From: an uncultured Collinsella sp.
Lineage (GTDB): Bacteria; Actinomycetota; Coriobacteriia; Coriobacteriales; Coriobacteriaceae
Length of the DNA stretch: 26,538 nt
NCBI GenBank assembly: GCA_934646865.1
Contig: CAKUEU010000023.1
Location: forward strand, 1-26,538
Direction of reading: 5' to 3'
Under the pieces are notes generated by a model. That model was not told where the DNA came from, made no database searches, and worked only from the letters and a program-made list of their open reading frames with translations. Position numbers and translations under genes: made by a program. Each line of letters starts with the position of its first letter. Position 1 is the first letter of the stretch. Shown here piece after piece: positions 1 to 7,927 of the stretch.

Positions 1-73
1 CACCAACTGGCTCAACTACTACGTCTACCAGACCACGCCCTACGACCTGGCCCGAGCCGGCGAGGAGCGCTAG
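1..73 (+). CDS. metA: Homoserine O-acyltransferase MetA, C-terminal end (partial)
   Basis: Only the last 23 codons are present, read in the second frame and ending at a TAG. The peptide TNWLNYYVYQTTPYDL is nearly identical to the C-terminus of E. coli MetA, where the same stretch follows the catalytic GATase-like domain. MetA-type enzymes acylate homoserine (succinyl- or acetyl-CoA as donor) in the first committed step of methionine synthesis in the cytoplasm. The catalytic residues lie outside the window, so donor specificity cannot be judged. No clear terminator hairpin follows; a repeat element begins about 35 bases after the stop. Confidence 0.85.
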   Translation, partial: TNWLNYYVYQTTPYDLARAGEER

Positions 74-108
74 GCTGCGACGGTGCTGTGACTGCGGCCG
101 TGGCGCGA

Positions 109-288
109 CGAGCGAGGAAATCCGGACGCACGAGAGTGGACTTTCGGACGCCTGTTCAATGAGAGTGGATATCTGGACACACGAGCGAGGATTTTCGGAC
201 GCTTACAGATCGAGAGAGGATAATCTCCCATTTTTGGCTTGGAAACGGGCCCAAAACGGGAGATTTTCCTCTCTCGATTTTTCAGCAT
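109..288 (+). repeat. Structured repeat element, copy 1 (22/29-bp spaced 20-mers plus hairpin)
   Basis: Five diverged copies of a 20-bp unit of the form CGAGAGTGGATATCTGGACA begin at 109, 131, 160, 182 and 211, so the spacing alternates 22, 29, 22, 29 bases. The last unit (209-230) pairs with an inverted copy at 258-278, giving a stem of about 20 bp, followed by TTTTTCAGCAT. The same design recurs at 1564, 5832 and 11114. No transposase is adjacent. The element can be read in frame as a short peptide because 51 bases is 17 codons, but there is no ribosome site, so I treat it as noncoding. Confidence 0.85.
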
Positions 289-578
289 ATAGATGCCGAT
301 GGTTCAACCACAAGATGACGCACGCAGGGGGGGGGCAAAGTCGCGTTTGGCGTAGTCTTGAATCTCGACGGTATTTTTCTTTCTGATGATTCGATGGGCC
401 GAGGCCTCTAAATGTGGAGATAGGGACCTCTCGGCAACTTCTTTACCTGCAGAAATGAAGTCTTCAATAGTAAATGCATAAACCCGTCAAGCATTTGGTC
501 AGCTTTTGGTCGGCATTTGGTCAGACTCCGCATGAGGCCGTCTGGTACGTTTGCGACGTCTGAGAGCTGGGAGGCGAC
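289..578. other. Gene-free stretch before the AbiEi-like gene
   Basis: Apart from a run of nine G (327-335) and the 11-bp operator-like repeats at 491-523, I see no gene, tRNA or terminator here. Short reading frames on both strands lack ribosome sites and family resemblance. Confidence 0.5.
491..523 (+). promoter_or_regulatory. Three tandem 11-mers of type GC[AT]TTTGGTC[AG]
   Basis: Three back-to-back 11-bp units start at 491, 502 and 513, one per helical turn, and end 55 bases before the start codon of the AbiEi-like gene. A similar pair lies at 18356-18377 before the second Vsr-fold gene. AbiEi-type antitoxins are known to bind repeats in their own promoters, so an operator role is plausible but inferred. 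Confidence 0.5.
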
Positions 579-1541
579 ATGGGAAACGCGACGGCGCATC
601 AAAGGCTTGCGAGTCATATCGAAGCATGCGAACAGAAGATGAGTTGCGTGTACGCGCGCACGGCGGCGGAGGCAAAGCAGATTGAGCGTCGGGTGGCGGC
701 GGGGAGTCTTGAGGTGGTCATGCCGGGGCTGTATGCGCGTCCGGAATATTGGTCCGAGCTCAAGCTACGACAGCGCTACCTGCATCGGGTGCGGGCGCTC
801 GCGCGGCAGCATCCCGGCTGGACGTTCTGCTCGTATACGGCTGCCGTGATTTACGGACTCTCAGTTTCAAATGCCAACCTAAGGCACATCCATATCGCCG
901 TGCCGCCGACCCAAACGACGACGCCGGGGTCGGAGATTATCCGGCACCGTTATATCCGGCGAACGAGCGCCAGCCAGTTGGATATTGCCGTGACCGATAT
1001 CGACCAGACGATAACGGATTGCCTGGTCGATGCGTCGTTTGTCGAAGGACTGATCATCGCTGATTCGGTTCTTCACGAGCAGCTTATGTCGAAGAAGCAT
1101 CTAATTGCGACCGTTGACGAGCTTGGTCGGGGTCGTCGTGGCGTTGCGATGGCGCGTTGGGTGGCGCAGCAAGCCGATGGCCTGTCGGAAAGCGGCGGCG
1201 AGTCCAAGGCGCGCGCTCTGATGATCGAGCGCGGTTGGCAGGTTCCGGAGCTGCAGGTTGAGCTGCCCGATCCGGTTGAGCCGGGAGGAGTGTATCGCGT
1301 TGACTATCTGTGGCGCGTGGGCGATCGGCTGATTATCGGAGAGTTTGACGGGTTCATTAAAAGCGAGAAAGCGGCAGCGGAGGGCAAGCTTGCAAAGGCG
1401 CAGTTTGACGAGCGCCAGCGCGAGTCGAGGCTTACGATGCTCGATAGCTGTAAGGTTGTGCGCCTGTGCTGGGATGACCTGAAGGACCCGACAAAGCTCG
1501 ACCGCAAGCTTAAGGTTGCCGGCGTTCCGCGTGTGGGTTGA
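579..1541 (+). CDS. AbiEi-like protein with C-terminal Vsr/DUF559-type nuclease-fold domain
   Basis: The 320-residue protein has an N-terminal part (about 20-95) resembling the AbiEi antitoxin winged-helix region, including the segment around VMPGLYARPEYW, and a C-terminal part (205-310) with the PD-(D/E)xK/Vsr-like pattern GGES (E208), YRVDYLW (D242), GEFDG (E255, D257) and a final VVRLCWDDL. Proteins of this build are common in actinobacteria and are often labelled type IV toxin-antitoxin antitoxin or DUF559. The start is supported by GGGAGG a few bases upstream. No AbiEii nucleotidyltransferase partner is adjacent, so a stand-alone regulatory or nuclease role is open. It is flanked by two direct copies of the structured repeat (109-288, 1564-1692). 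Confidence 0.65.
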   Translation: MGNATAHQRLASHIEACEQKMSCVYARTAAEAKQIERRVAAGSLEVVMPGLYARPEYWSELKLRQRYLHRVRALARQHPGWTFCSYTAAVIYGLSVSNANLRHIHIAVPPTQTTTPGSEIIRHRYIRRTSASQLDIAVTDIDQTITDCLVDASFVEGLIIADSVLHEQLMSKKHLIATVDELGRGRRGVAMARWVAQQADGLSESGGESKARALMIERGWQVPELQVELPDPVEPGGVYRVDYLWRVGDRLIIGEFDGFIKSEKAAAEGKLAKAQFDERQRESRLTMLDSCKVVRLCWDDLKDPTKLDRKLKVAGVPRVG

Positions 1542-1563
1542 GGCGGTGGGACATTCGCCTGCA

Positions 1564-1692
1564 CGAGAGTGGATATCTGGACGGTCGAGCGAGGATTTTC
1601 GGACACTTATTGATCGAGAGAGGATAATCTCCCATTTTTGGCTTGGAAGGGCGCCTAAAGTGGGAGATTTTCCTCTCTCGATTTTTCAGCAT
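1564..1692 (+). repeat. Structured repeat element, copy 2
   Basis: Units begin at 1564, 1586 and 1615 (spacing 22 then 29). The last pairs with the inverted segment ending near 1682, and the right border TTTTTCAGCAT is the same as in copy 1. It has the same orientation as copy 1 and is closely similar over about 125 bp, differing mainly in the hairpin loop and the spacers. Confidence 0.85.
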
Positions 1693-1707
1693 GCGGCCCG
1701 ACAGCGA

Positions 1708-2304
1708 TTAAGCGCAGATGATGTTGGGCAGCGGCAGGTCGTGGGCGTCGGTGGGGATGTGGTCGACGCGCTGCTCGTCAAAGGCTATGCCGACGATCTG
1801 GCACGCGGGCGAGAGTGTAGGCAGGTAGCGGTCGTAACAGCCGCCGCCGTAGCCCAGGCGCGCACCGGTGCGATCGAAAGCCACGAGCGGCACGATGATC
1901 ATGTCGAGAGTCTCGGCAGGCACGATGGGGAAGTGCTCGTTGTCGATGTCCTTGGCGGCGAATGCCCGCGTGGGATGGGCAACAAACGGGGCCGCGGACA
2001 CATCGTCGGCGGCAACCGCTCGCATGCACATGCGCTGGTCACAAGTCTCTGTGTCACTTGCCGAGAGCATGCAAGGAAATGCCACGCGCCAGCCACGTTC
2101 GCGGGCCATGGCGGCAAATGCGGCAGGATCAACCTCGGACCCCATCGCGGCATAGACGGCAACGGTGCGCGATGTGGCAGCATCCGGGCGATCCAACAGC
2201 TCGACAAGCCGCGCGCAAATAGCAGCCGATTTCGCCGCCCGCACATCCAGCCCAATCGCATCGCGCCGGGCAATCACCGCCCGCCGCAACTCAGTCTTAT
2301 CCAT
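1708..2304 (-). CDS. 5-formyltetrahydrofolate cyclo-ligase (5-FCL family)
   Basis: The 198-residue protein converts 5-formyltetrahydrofolate to 5,10-methenyltetrahydrofolate with ATP, returning this storage folate to one-carbon metabolism. Family signs are the basic N-terminus MDKTELRRAVIARRDAI, the central YAAMGSEVDP (51-60) and the ATP/substrate loop LGYGGGCYDRYLP (150-162), with VPLVAFDRTG just before it. Length is normal for the family. I chose the ATG at 2304 because GGAGG lies five bases before it; an in-frame ATG seven codons upstream has no such site. The ribosome site abuts a REP-like hairpin (2315-2353). It is the last gene of its strand here, 344 bp downstream of the M16C peptidase, and probably has its own promoter. 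Confidence 0.93.
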   Translation of the reverse strand: MDKTELRRAVIARRDAIGLDVRAAKSAAICARLVELLDRPDAATSRTVAVYAAMGSEVDPAAFAAMARERGWRVAFPCMLSASDTETCDQRMCMRAVAADDVSAAPFVAHPTRAFAAKDIDNEHFPIVPAETLDMIIVPLVAFDRTGARLGYGGGCYDRYLPTLSPACQIVGIAFDEQRVDHIPTDAHDLPLPNIICA

Positions 2305-2314
2305 CCCAACCTCC

Positions 2315-2353
2315 AAACCTGCCAAAAAGGGACAGGTTTATTTTGGTAGGTTT
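2315..2353. repeat. REP-like hairpin beside the cyclo-ligase ribosome site
   Basis: AAACCTGCCAAAA (2315-2327) and TTTTGGTAGGTTT (2341-2353) form a 13-bp stem with one wobble or mismatch around the loop AGGGACAGGTTTA. The element begins immediately upstream of the GGAGG (on the minus strand) that serves the cyclo-ligase. It resembles REP-type loops with GGGACAGG or GGCCAGG cores. Confidence 0.7.
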
Positions 2354-2369
2354 TATCTGGGCAAACAGT

Positions 2370-2412
2370 AAAAACCACCACAAAGGGGCCAGGCACCTTT
2401 GTGGTGGTTTTT
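2370..2412. terminator. Perfect 17-bp hairpin, REP-like or bidirectional terminator
   Basis: AAAAACCACCACAAAGG (2370-2386) pairs perfectly with CCTTTGTGGTGGTTTTT (2396-2412) across the loop GGCCAGGCA region. The A/T tails would allow intrinsic termination in either direction. The loop sequence is typical of REP elements found with RAYT transposases, but no such transposase is in the window. Confidence 0.6.
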
Positions 2413-2437
2413 GTCGGGGAGCGGGCGCTCGCGGCGG

Positions 2438-2581
2438 TTTGTCTCGATCTGTAACAGTTGCTCGGCAAAAATGGACTTAGATGTTACAGATTGAGACAAA
2501 GAGCCGGCACCATTCAGTACTGTCTCGATCTGTAACATCTGGAGCCGATATCTTCGTTTTGGTGTTACAGATTGAGACAAA
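2438..2581. repeat. Tandem pair of 20-bp-stem hairpins, 81-bp period
   Basis: TTTGTCTCGATCTGTAACA (2438-2456) and TGTTACAGATTGAGACAAA (2482-2500) form the first hairpin; the second uses 2521-2537 and 2563-2581. Both arms are displaced by exactly 81 bases between copies. Loops (about 25 bases) differ, while the arms are almost unchanged. The single arm difference becomes a G-U pair in plus-strand RNA in both copies. Confidence 0.85.
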
Positions 2582-2602
2582 CCGTCAGGCCGAAGCAAAA
2601 GA

Positions 2603-2641
2603 AAAGGTAGATTTTCGGGCATGTCCCAAAAATCTACCTTT
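2603..2641 (-). terminator. Terminator hairpin after the M16C peptidase gene
   Basis: AAAGGTAGATTTTCGGG (2603-2619) pairs with TCCCAAAAATCTACCTTT (2624-2641) around a four-base loop, eight bases past the peptidase stop codon. The long AT-rich stem ending in T residues on the minus strand fits an intrinsic terminator. Confidence 0.75.
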
Positions 2642-2648
2642 AGATGCG

Positions 2649-5600
2649 TTAGGCCAGCAGGTCGACTACGTTGAAGCCGGCGTTGCTCTTGGCGATGACT
2701 TCGCGGCCGCCAAAGACGCAGGTCGGCGACTCGGCTGCGATGCGCGTCACGTCGGCGCCGAGCGAGCGCAGCTCAGCGGGCGTGGCTGCGAGCATCTGGG
2801 CACGGCGCTCCTCGCGGGCGTGCGGATCGAGTCCGGCCAGGTAGGTCGTGTTGCGGCGCTTGGTGAGCGCGTACGGCTTCACCGGCGCGTCCATGCCGCT
2901 CACACAGCTCACGATAAAGCCCTCAAAGGCGGCCTCGTCGGGCTCAAAGCTGCCGAGCCATGCGCCCGCGCGCTCCACGCGCTCAATCGAAGGATCGATC
3001 GCCGGGTCGCGGTAGGTGTAGAACGCCGTCTGGCGCTCGCCGGCCGCGCGGAATCCGCAACCGTACGCGCCGCCCTTTACGCGAATCTCATTCCACAGGT
3101 AGTCGTAGGAGAGTGCGTTGGCAGCCACCGCCCAGGCGCCTGTCACGTCAATGCCCAAGCGACGTGGGTCGCACGCGCGCGCCGCAAAGCAGATGTCGCT
3201 GGGAATGACAAAGGCCTCGTGGCGGTCGCACGGCGCCGGCACTACGAGCGCGTCGCGGCCAGCATCGGCACCGTTGCCCACGCCCAGTCCCAGGTCGCCC
3301 GCGGCATCCCAGTACGCGTCAAAGTCCTCATCGCTGCCGGTAAAGCTCGCTATGCAGCCATCGGCCACAAAGATGCGGCCCGCCAGCTCGGCAAGCTTGG
3401 CGCGCAACCCATCCAGGCGCTCGTCAAAGTGCTCGAGCAAATCGCGCAGGAACAGGTAGAAGTCCACGCCCGAAAGCTGCTCGCGCACCACGGCCGAAGG
3501 CGAGCTGTAGCTCATCGCGCGACCCAGCGCCGCCGAGTGCCCGTTGTTAATGAAGCCCTGCTCAAGCCCAATGCGAATCTGCGTGAGCACGTCGCGCACG
3601 CGGTCCGCGTCGGCATCTGCCAAAAGCGTGCTCGACCACACCTCGCGCGGCAGACTCGCCAGCGCATCGATCTTCTCGGACAGGGCGCCGGCGCTCACCA
3701 GCAGGTAGGGGCGCACGCCGTCCACGTCGGGCTGCGTCATGACCTCGGTCGTAAAGCTCAAAAAGCCAAGCTTGCCGGCGAGCAGGTTGTCGAGCTCCTC
3801 GGCCGAGTGCTCGCGCGTGGGCAGCTGCTTGAGCAGGCGGCAGAGCAGTGTTACGTAGGGCAGGTCCTCAAACGCGACGCAGCTCAGGTCGAAGTACTGC
3901 ATGGCGTAGGCCAGGCGATTGGTGGGGATGCCGTGGCGCAGGCAGGGGATGGGCGCGGTCGTGTCCACGACCAGCGGCGGCTCGGGGCGCGCCTCGCCAA
4001 TGTCGGACACGCGCAGGCGCGGCAGCGTTGCCTTGGCCTCGGGCGTGTCCTCGGCCTCCTGCGCGGCACGCAGCGCGGCCGTGCGCTCGACCACATCGGC
4101 CAGCTCGGCGTCGGTCATGGCGTCGCGCTTGGCGGCAAGCTCCGCAGCCTCGGCGCTCTCCGCGCCCTCGGCGGCGTCCACCGGCACCAGCTCGACGAGC
4201 GCCATGTGATCGTTCTCCAGCACCAGCTCACGCAGCAGATCCTCAAAGTAGGAGCCGTCCAGCTCGCCGCGCAGCTCCTCGTACACCGGACCGTACTTGA
4301 GCGCCAGCGTCGCGGCGTCGTCATCGTAGAGCCACGTGCTCAGCGCGTCGCACGCAATGGCCACGCCGTCGGCGATGCCATAGTCGCGCTGGCGCAGGTC
4401 GTACTCGTTGCTGCTGATGATGGCCTCCAGGCGCTCGCGCGGCACGCCGTGCTCGCACAGGTCGCGGCAGGCGTCCTGGAAAGTGCGCCGCAGCTCGCGC
4501 GCCACGCCGGGCTGCGCATTTTGCAGCATGATGAGCTCGTAGGGCTGCAGGCACTCGGCCGCAGTGTAGCTCACCACGTTGCCGCCCAGGCCGGCGGCAA
4601 GAATCGCCTTTTTAACCGGCGCCTCGTTGGAGCCCAGCAGTGCCTCGAACAGGATATCCGCCGCGATCGTGCGCTTGCGGTCGAGCGCGCGGCCCAGCAC
4701 AAGGCCCATGCCAACCATGGCATTCTCGGGCGTGGTGGCCATCTCGACGCGCTTATACTCGCAGGTCACGGGCACCTGCACGTCCAGCGGATTGGGCGCC
4801 AGCGCGGACGGATCCTCGCCGGCGGCAACAGCGGCGTCCATGCGGCAGCTCGCGGCGCTCGACTGCGACAGATAGCGCTCGTCCAAAAACGCGAGCGCGC
4901 GGTCCACATTCAGGTCGCCGTAGAGCGTTATATAAGAGTTGGAAGGATTGTAATGACGCGCGTGCGTGTCCAGGAACTGCTCGTAGGTGAGCGCCGGAAT
5001 CGCGCGCGGGTCGCCGCCGCTCTCGTGCGCATAGGCGGTATCGGGATAGAGTGCGGCGTTGACGGCGTCGTCCAGCACACTCATGGGATCGGATAGCGCA
5101 CCCTTCATCTCGTTGAACACCACGCCGTTGTAGCGCAGCGTGCCCGCGCGCAGATCCTGGGAGCAGGCGTTGCCTTCGCAGCCCTCGCCCTCCGGCAGGT
5201 CCAGCTCGTAGTGCCAACCCTCCTGCTCAAAAATGGTTGGCTTGGTGTAGATGGCCGGGTTGAACACCGCGTCCAGGTACACGTCCATCAGGTTGTACAG
5301 GTCCTGCTCGTTGGTAGTAGCGACGGGGTAGATGGTTTTATCGGGGTAGGTCATGGCGTTGAGGAACGTCTGCATGGAGCTCTTGATCAGATCGACGAAC
5401 GGCTCCTTGACGGGAAACTTGGCCGACCCGCACAGCACCGAGTGCTCAAGAATATGGAACACGCCGGTGGAATCGGCCGGCGGCGTCTTAAAGCCAATGG
5501 CGAAGGCCTTGTTCTCGTCGTCGCACGCCAGGTACAGCAGGCGCGCGCCCGAGGCGGTGTGGCGCAGCACATAGGCGTCCGAGTCGAGCTCGGGCACGGA

Positions 5601-5693
5601 CTCGCAGCGCTCGACGGCAAAGCCGTGGCAGGTGGTGCCGGGGACCAGCATCGCAGCAGCGGCAGCGCGCGGATCGGTTGAAGAGGTGGACAT
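2649..5693 (-). CDS. M16C (PreP/insulinase-type) zinc metallopeptidase
   Basis: A 1014-residue protein of the normal length for presequence-protease-like M16C peptidases, which degrade peptides inside a two-halved chamber. The inverted zinc motif HxxEH appears as HILEH at residues 80-84, followed by VKEPFVDLIKSSMQTFLNAMTYPDKTIYP, a hallmark of the subfamily, and by FEQEGWHYEL, which is likely to carry the further zinc-ligand glutamate. The C-terminal half retains the insulinase-like IRVKGGAYGCGF segment. No signal peptide is evident, so it is probably cytoplasmic. The start at 5693 is set by AAGGAG eight bases upstream; the frame stays open far upstream but through a repeat element. A TATACT box lies at 5746-5751 on the same strand with no convincing -35. 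A large open frame on the opposite strand is a composition shadow. Confidence 0.93.
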   Translation of the reverse strand: MSTSSTDPRAAAAAMLVPGTTCHGFAVERCESVPELDSDAYVLRHTASGARLLYLACDDENKAFAIGFKTPPADSTGVFHILEHSVLCGSAKFPVKEPFVDLIKSSMQTFLNAMTYPDKTIYPVATTNEQDLYNLMDVYLDAVFNPAIYTKPTIFEQEGWHYELDLPEGEGCEGNACSQDLRAGTLRYNGVVFNEMKGALSDPMSVLDDAVNAALYPDTAYAHESGGDPRAIPALTYEQFLDTHARHYNPSNSYITLYGDLNVDRALAFLDERYLSQSSAASCRMDAAVAAGEDPSALAPNPLDVQVPVTCEYKRVEMATTPENAMVGMGLVLGRALDRKRTIAADILFEALLGSNEAPVKKAILAAGLGGNVVSYTAAECLQPYELIMLQNAQPGVARELRRTFQDACRDLCEHGVPRERLEAIISSNEYDLRQRDYGIADGVAIACDALSTWLYDDDAATLALKYGPVYEELRGELDGSYFEDLLRELVLENDHMALVELVPVDAAEGAESAEAAELAAKRDAMTDAELADVVERTAALRAAQEAEDTPEAKATLPRLRVSDIGEARPEPPLVVDTTAPIPCLRHGIPTNRLAYAMQYFDLSCVAFEDLPYVTLLCRLLKQLPTREHSAEELDNLLAGKLGFLSFTTEVMTQPDVDGVRPYLLVSAGALSEKIDALASLPREVWSSTLLADADADRVRDVLTQIRIGLEQGFINNGHSAALGRAMSYSSPSAVVREQLSGVDFYLFLRDLLEHFDERLDGLRAKLAELAGRIFVADGCIASFTGSDEDFDAYWDAAGDLGLGVGNGADAGRDALVVPAPCDRHEAFVIPSDICFAARACDPRRLGIDVTGAWAVAANALSYDYLWNEIRVKGGAYGCGFRAAGERQTAFYTYRDPAIDPSIERVERAGAWLGSFEPDEAAFEGFIVSCVSGMDAPVKPYALTKRRNTTYLAGLDPHAREERRAQMLAATPAELRSLGADVTRIAAESPTCVFGGREVIAKSNAGFNVVDLLA

Positions 5694-5831
5694 ATGCAGT
5701 CTCCTTTGACGCCCCAGCGGGGGCGAATCGAGTCGAATCCCCGAGAGTATACCCATATGGGGCCGAGCGACCGCGACGAACTGGCGGTAATGCTGGCGGG
5801 AAGTCGATACGTCCTGGCCGTCCGGATCGCA

Positions 5832-5980
5832 CGAGCGTGGAAATCCGGACGCCCGCCGGATGAGCGTGGAAATCCGGACACACGAGAGTGGATATTCGGA
5901 CGCTTTTCGGATGAGCGTGGAAAATCGGACGGAATCGCCGGCAAAAAGCCCAAAATCCGTCCGATTATCCACGCTCATCC
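5832..5980 (+). repeat. Structured repeat element, copy 3
   Basis: Units such as TGAGCGTGGAAATCCGGACA begin at 5832, 5861, 5883 and 5912 (spacing 29, 22, 29). The inverted partner at 5958-5977 pairs with the last unit with one mismatch. This copy and copy 4 form a second subfamily with a GAGCGTGGA core instead of GAGAGAGGA. The rest of 5694-6263 holds no gene that I can recognise. Confidence 0.85.
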
Positions 5981-6226
5981 ACCGTCTGTACACAGCCCTC
6001 GATTCCCGTCCGCTTACCGTTTGCGCGTGAGAAACAAATACAAGAGCCAAATCGCTTCTGCACCGGCGAGCGGTCGAACTACGCCGGCAAACGGCATGTG
6101 CAATGCGAACGTATTTCCAGGGCGGCCGCAATGTTCACGGGTCGCCGATGCGGCATGGGCGCAATCGCCCGTCCGCAAAAATAAGGTCATCAAAGGAGCG
6201 CAGCTGCAGCCTTTATAGATCGGCTT

Positions 6227-6246
6227 GGAAGACAACGAGATCTTCC
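6227..6246. promoter_or_regulatory. Inverted repeat before the PTS gene, possible operator
   Basis: GGAAGA (6227-6232) and TCTTCC (6241-6246) form a 6-bp inverted repeat with an 8-base centre, 18 bases before the PTS start codon and just after a TATAGA box at about 6213. A regulator site for the sugar operon is possible but rests only on symmetry and position. Confidence 0.3.
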
Positions 6247-6263
6247 GAGAGAGGGGTTTGCTT

Positions 6264-7835
6264 ATGAAAGTTGATATTTCGGGCACCATGAAACGCTTTT
6301 CGGGTGCCATGATCCAACCCGTCATGTTCCTCGCCGTGGGCGGTATCGTGCTCGCCCTTGCCGCGATTCTTCGCATGACGTTTATGCCCGCCGCGGTCAT
6401 CACCGCCGGTGATTTCATCTATAACCTCATGATGAACGGCTTCATCAATAACCTAGCCGTTGTCTTTTGCGTTGGCCTTACGTGCTCGCTGGCAAAGAAG
6501 AACAAGGGTGACGCCGCCGTCATCGGTATCGTTTCCTTCCTGGTCTTCCTTCATGCAAACAATCTGTGGTTGCAGAGCATGGGCAGCATCGTCGAGGCCG
6601 ACGTGCTCTACGGTACCGGTCAGGCCATGGTACTCGGCGTTCAGGTCGAGGACATGGGTGTCTTTGGCGCAGTGATCATCGGCTGCCTCAACGGCTGGCT
6701 GTTCAACAAGCTGTGCGACGTTAAGTTCCCCGATGCCGTCCGTATTTACGGCGGAACGCGCCTCGTCTTCATCGCCTCCATCGTCACCTCGGCGCTTGTG
6801 GGTATCGCGGCATGCTATGTCTGGCCTACTGTCGCCTCTGGCCTCTCCGCACTGCAGGGCTTTATCGAGAATTCCGGCAATATCGGCCTGTTCGTCTACG
6901 GCCTGCTCAACCGCCTTCTCATCCCCACCGGCCTGCATCATCTGGTCTACATGCCGTTCATCTACTCCAACATCGGTGGTACTGCCGAGATCGCCGGTCA
7001 GGTCCAGAACGGTGCCGCGATGATCTATATGGCCGAGATGGGCAACGCTGGCTCTCTGACCTCCATAGATCCGTCTATCAAGTACATGGTCTTTGGCTTC
7101 TCCAAGATCTTCGGTAGCATTGGCTGCGTGCTCGCCTTCATCAACACCGCGCTACCCGAGCGCAAGGCCGACGCAAAGGCTATGCTCCTGCCCGCAATGT
7201 TCACGGCTGTCATCGCCGGCATCACCGAGCCGCTTGAGTTCATGTACCTCTTCGTCTCGCCGCTTTTGTTCGTGGTCCACTCTATTCTCGATGGTCTATT
7301 CCAAGTCATCCTGATCGTCTCGGGTTACGCGATGAGCTGCGGCAGCCTCATCGATATCGTTACCGGCGCACTTGTCCTGCCGGCGAGTGTCTCCCATTGG
7401 TACATGATCATTCCGGTTGGACTTGCCGCTATCGCCGCCTGGTTCCTGGTCTTCCGCACTCTTATTCTCAAACTCGACCTTAAGACCCCCGGTCGCGAGG
7501 ACGCCGGCAAAGAGATCGACATTAACACCATGAACGCGTCGACCGCCAAGAAGGCCACTGGCTCTAAGAAGGATAACGGCATCGACCAGTTTGGCGATGT
7601 GCAGGACCTCATCGACGGTCTTGGTGGCCCGGACAACATCACGGGCGCTCTCAACTGCTTCACCCGTCTTCGCGTGGACCTCAAGAACATGGAGATGATC
7701 GATGAGGACATCATCAACAAGTTCGAGAACAAGGGCATTGTTCGCGGCAATAACAATGTTCAGATCATTATCGGTATGAAGGTCCAAGACGTATTCGAGG
7801 CCTTTATGACCAAGCTCGACCGCACGATCGAATAG
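6264..7835 (+). CDS. PTS alpha-glucoside-type transporter, EIICB fusion
   Basis: The 523-residue protein has a polytopic EIIC membrane domain (about 15-410, with many hydrophobic segments and the conserved GITEPLEFMYLF stretch) and a C-terminal EIIB domain with the phosphorylated cysteine in NCFTRLRV (C465). EIICB proteins of the Glc family import a sugar and phosphorylate it using phosphate from HPr and EIIA. No EIIA domain is fused or adjacent, so a Glc-type EIIA must come from elsewhere. The downstream GH4 gene points to maltose or related alpha-glucosides (GlvC/AglA-like). I chose ATG 6264, with GAGAGGGG upstream, over a TTG 39 bases earlier. The 92-base gap to the next gene has no terminator, so the two form an operon. 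Confidence 0.9.
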   Translation: MKVDISGTMKRFSGAMIQPVMFLAVGGIVLALAAILRMTFMPAAVITAGDFIYNLMMNGFINNLAVVFCVGLTCSLAKKNKGDAAVIGIVSFLVFLHANNLWLQSMGSIVEADVLYGTGQAMVLGVQVEDMGVFGAVIIGCLNGWLFNKLCDVKFPDAVRIYGGTRLVFIASIVTSALVGIAACYVWPTVASGLSALQGFIENSGNIGLFVYGLLNRLLIPTGLHHLVYMPFIYSNIGGTAEIAGQVQNGAAMIYMAEMGNAGSLTSIDPSIKYMVFGFSKIFGSIGCVLAFINTALPERKADAKAMLLPAMFTAVIAGITEPLEFMYLFVSPLLFVVHSILDGLFQVILIVSGYAMSCGSLIDIVTGALVLPASVSHWYMIIPVGLAAIAAWFLVFRTLILKLDLKTPGREDAGKEIDINTMNASTAKKATGSKKDNGIDQFGDVQDLIDGLGGPDNITGALNCFTRLRVDLKNMEMIDEDIINKFENKGIVRGNNNVQIIIGMKVQDVFEAFMTKLDRTIE

Positions 7836-7927
7836 CGCCAGCGCTCGATTGGACGGAAACCGGCACGGGGATGCCGTCAAATCCCCGCCAAGTGTCATCA
7901 CTGTCGTGCGTGTGAAAGGAGCACAAC

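Noticed and set aside
109..230. CRISPR array
   Set aside because: Units are 20 bp and diverged, the gaps are 2 and 9 bp, far too short for spacers, and no cas genes are present.
327..335. Run of nine G as a phase-variation tract
   Set aside because: It is not within a gene or a recognisable promoter spacer.
159..386. Short peptide frames in the structured repeats (also 5694-6218, 11113-11301)
   Set aside because: They arise because the 51-bp super-period is a multiple of three; no ribosome sites.
2481..5096. 871-residue open frame opposite the M16C peptidase gene
   Set aside because: It is the antisense shadow of a GC-rich gene with a clear family match; it has low-complexity Val/Ala/His/Arg composition and no ribosome site.
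6225..6263. TTG start 13 codons upstream in the PTS gene
   Set aside because: The ATG at 6264 has a good ribosome site and gives the usual EIIC N-terminus; the upstream part overlaps a possible operator.
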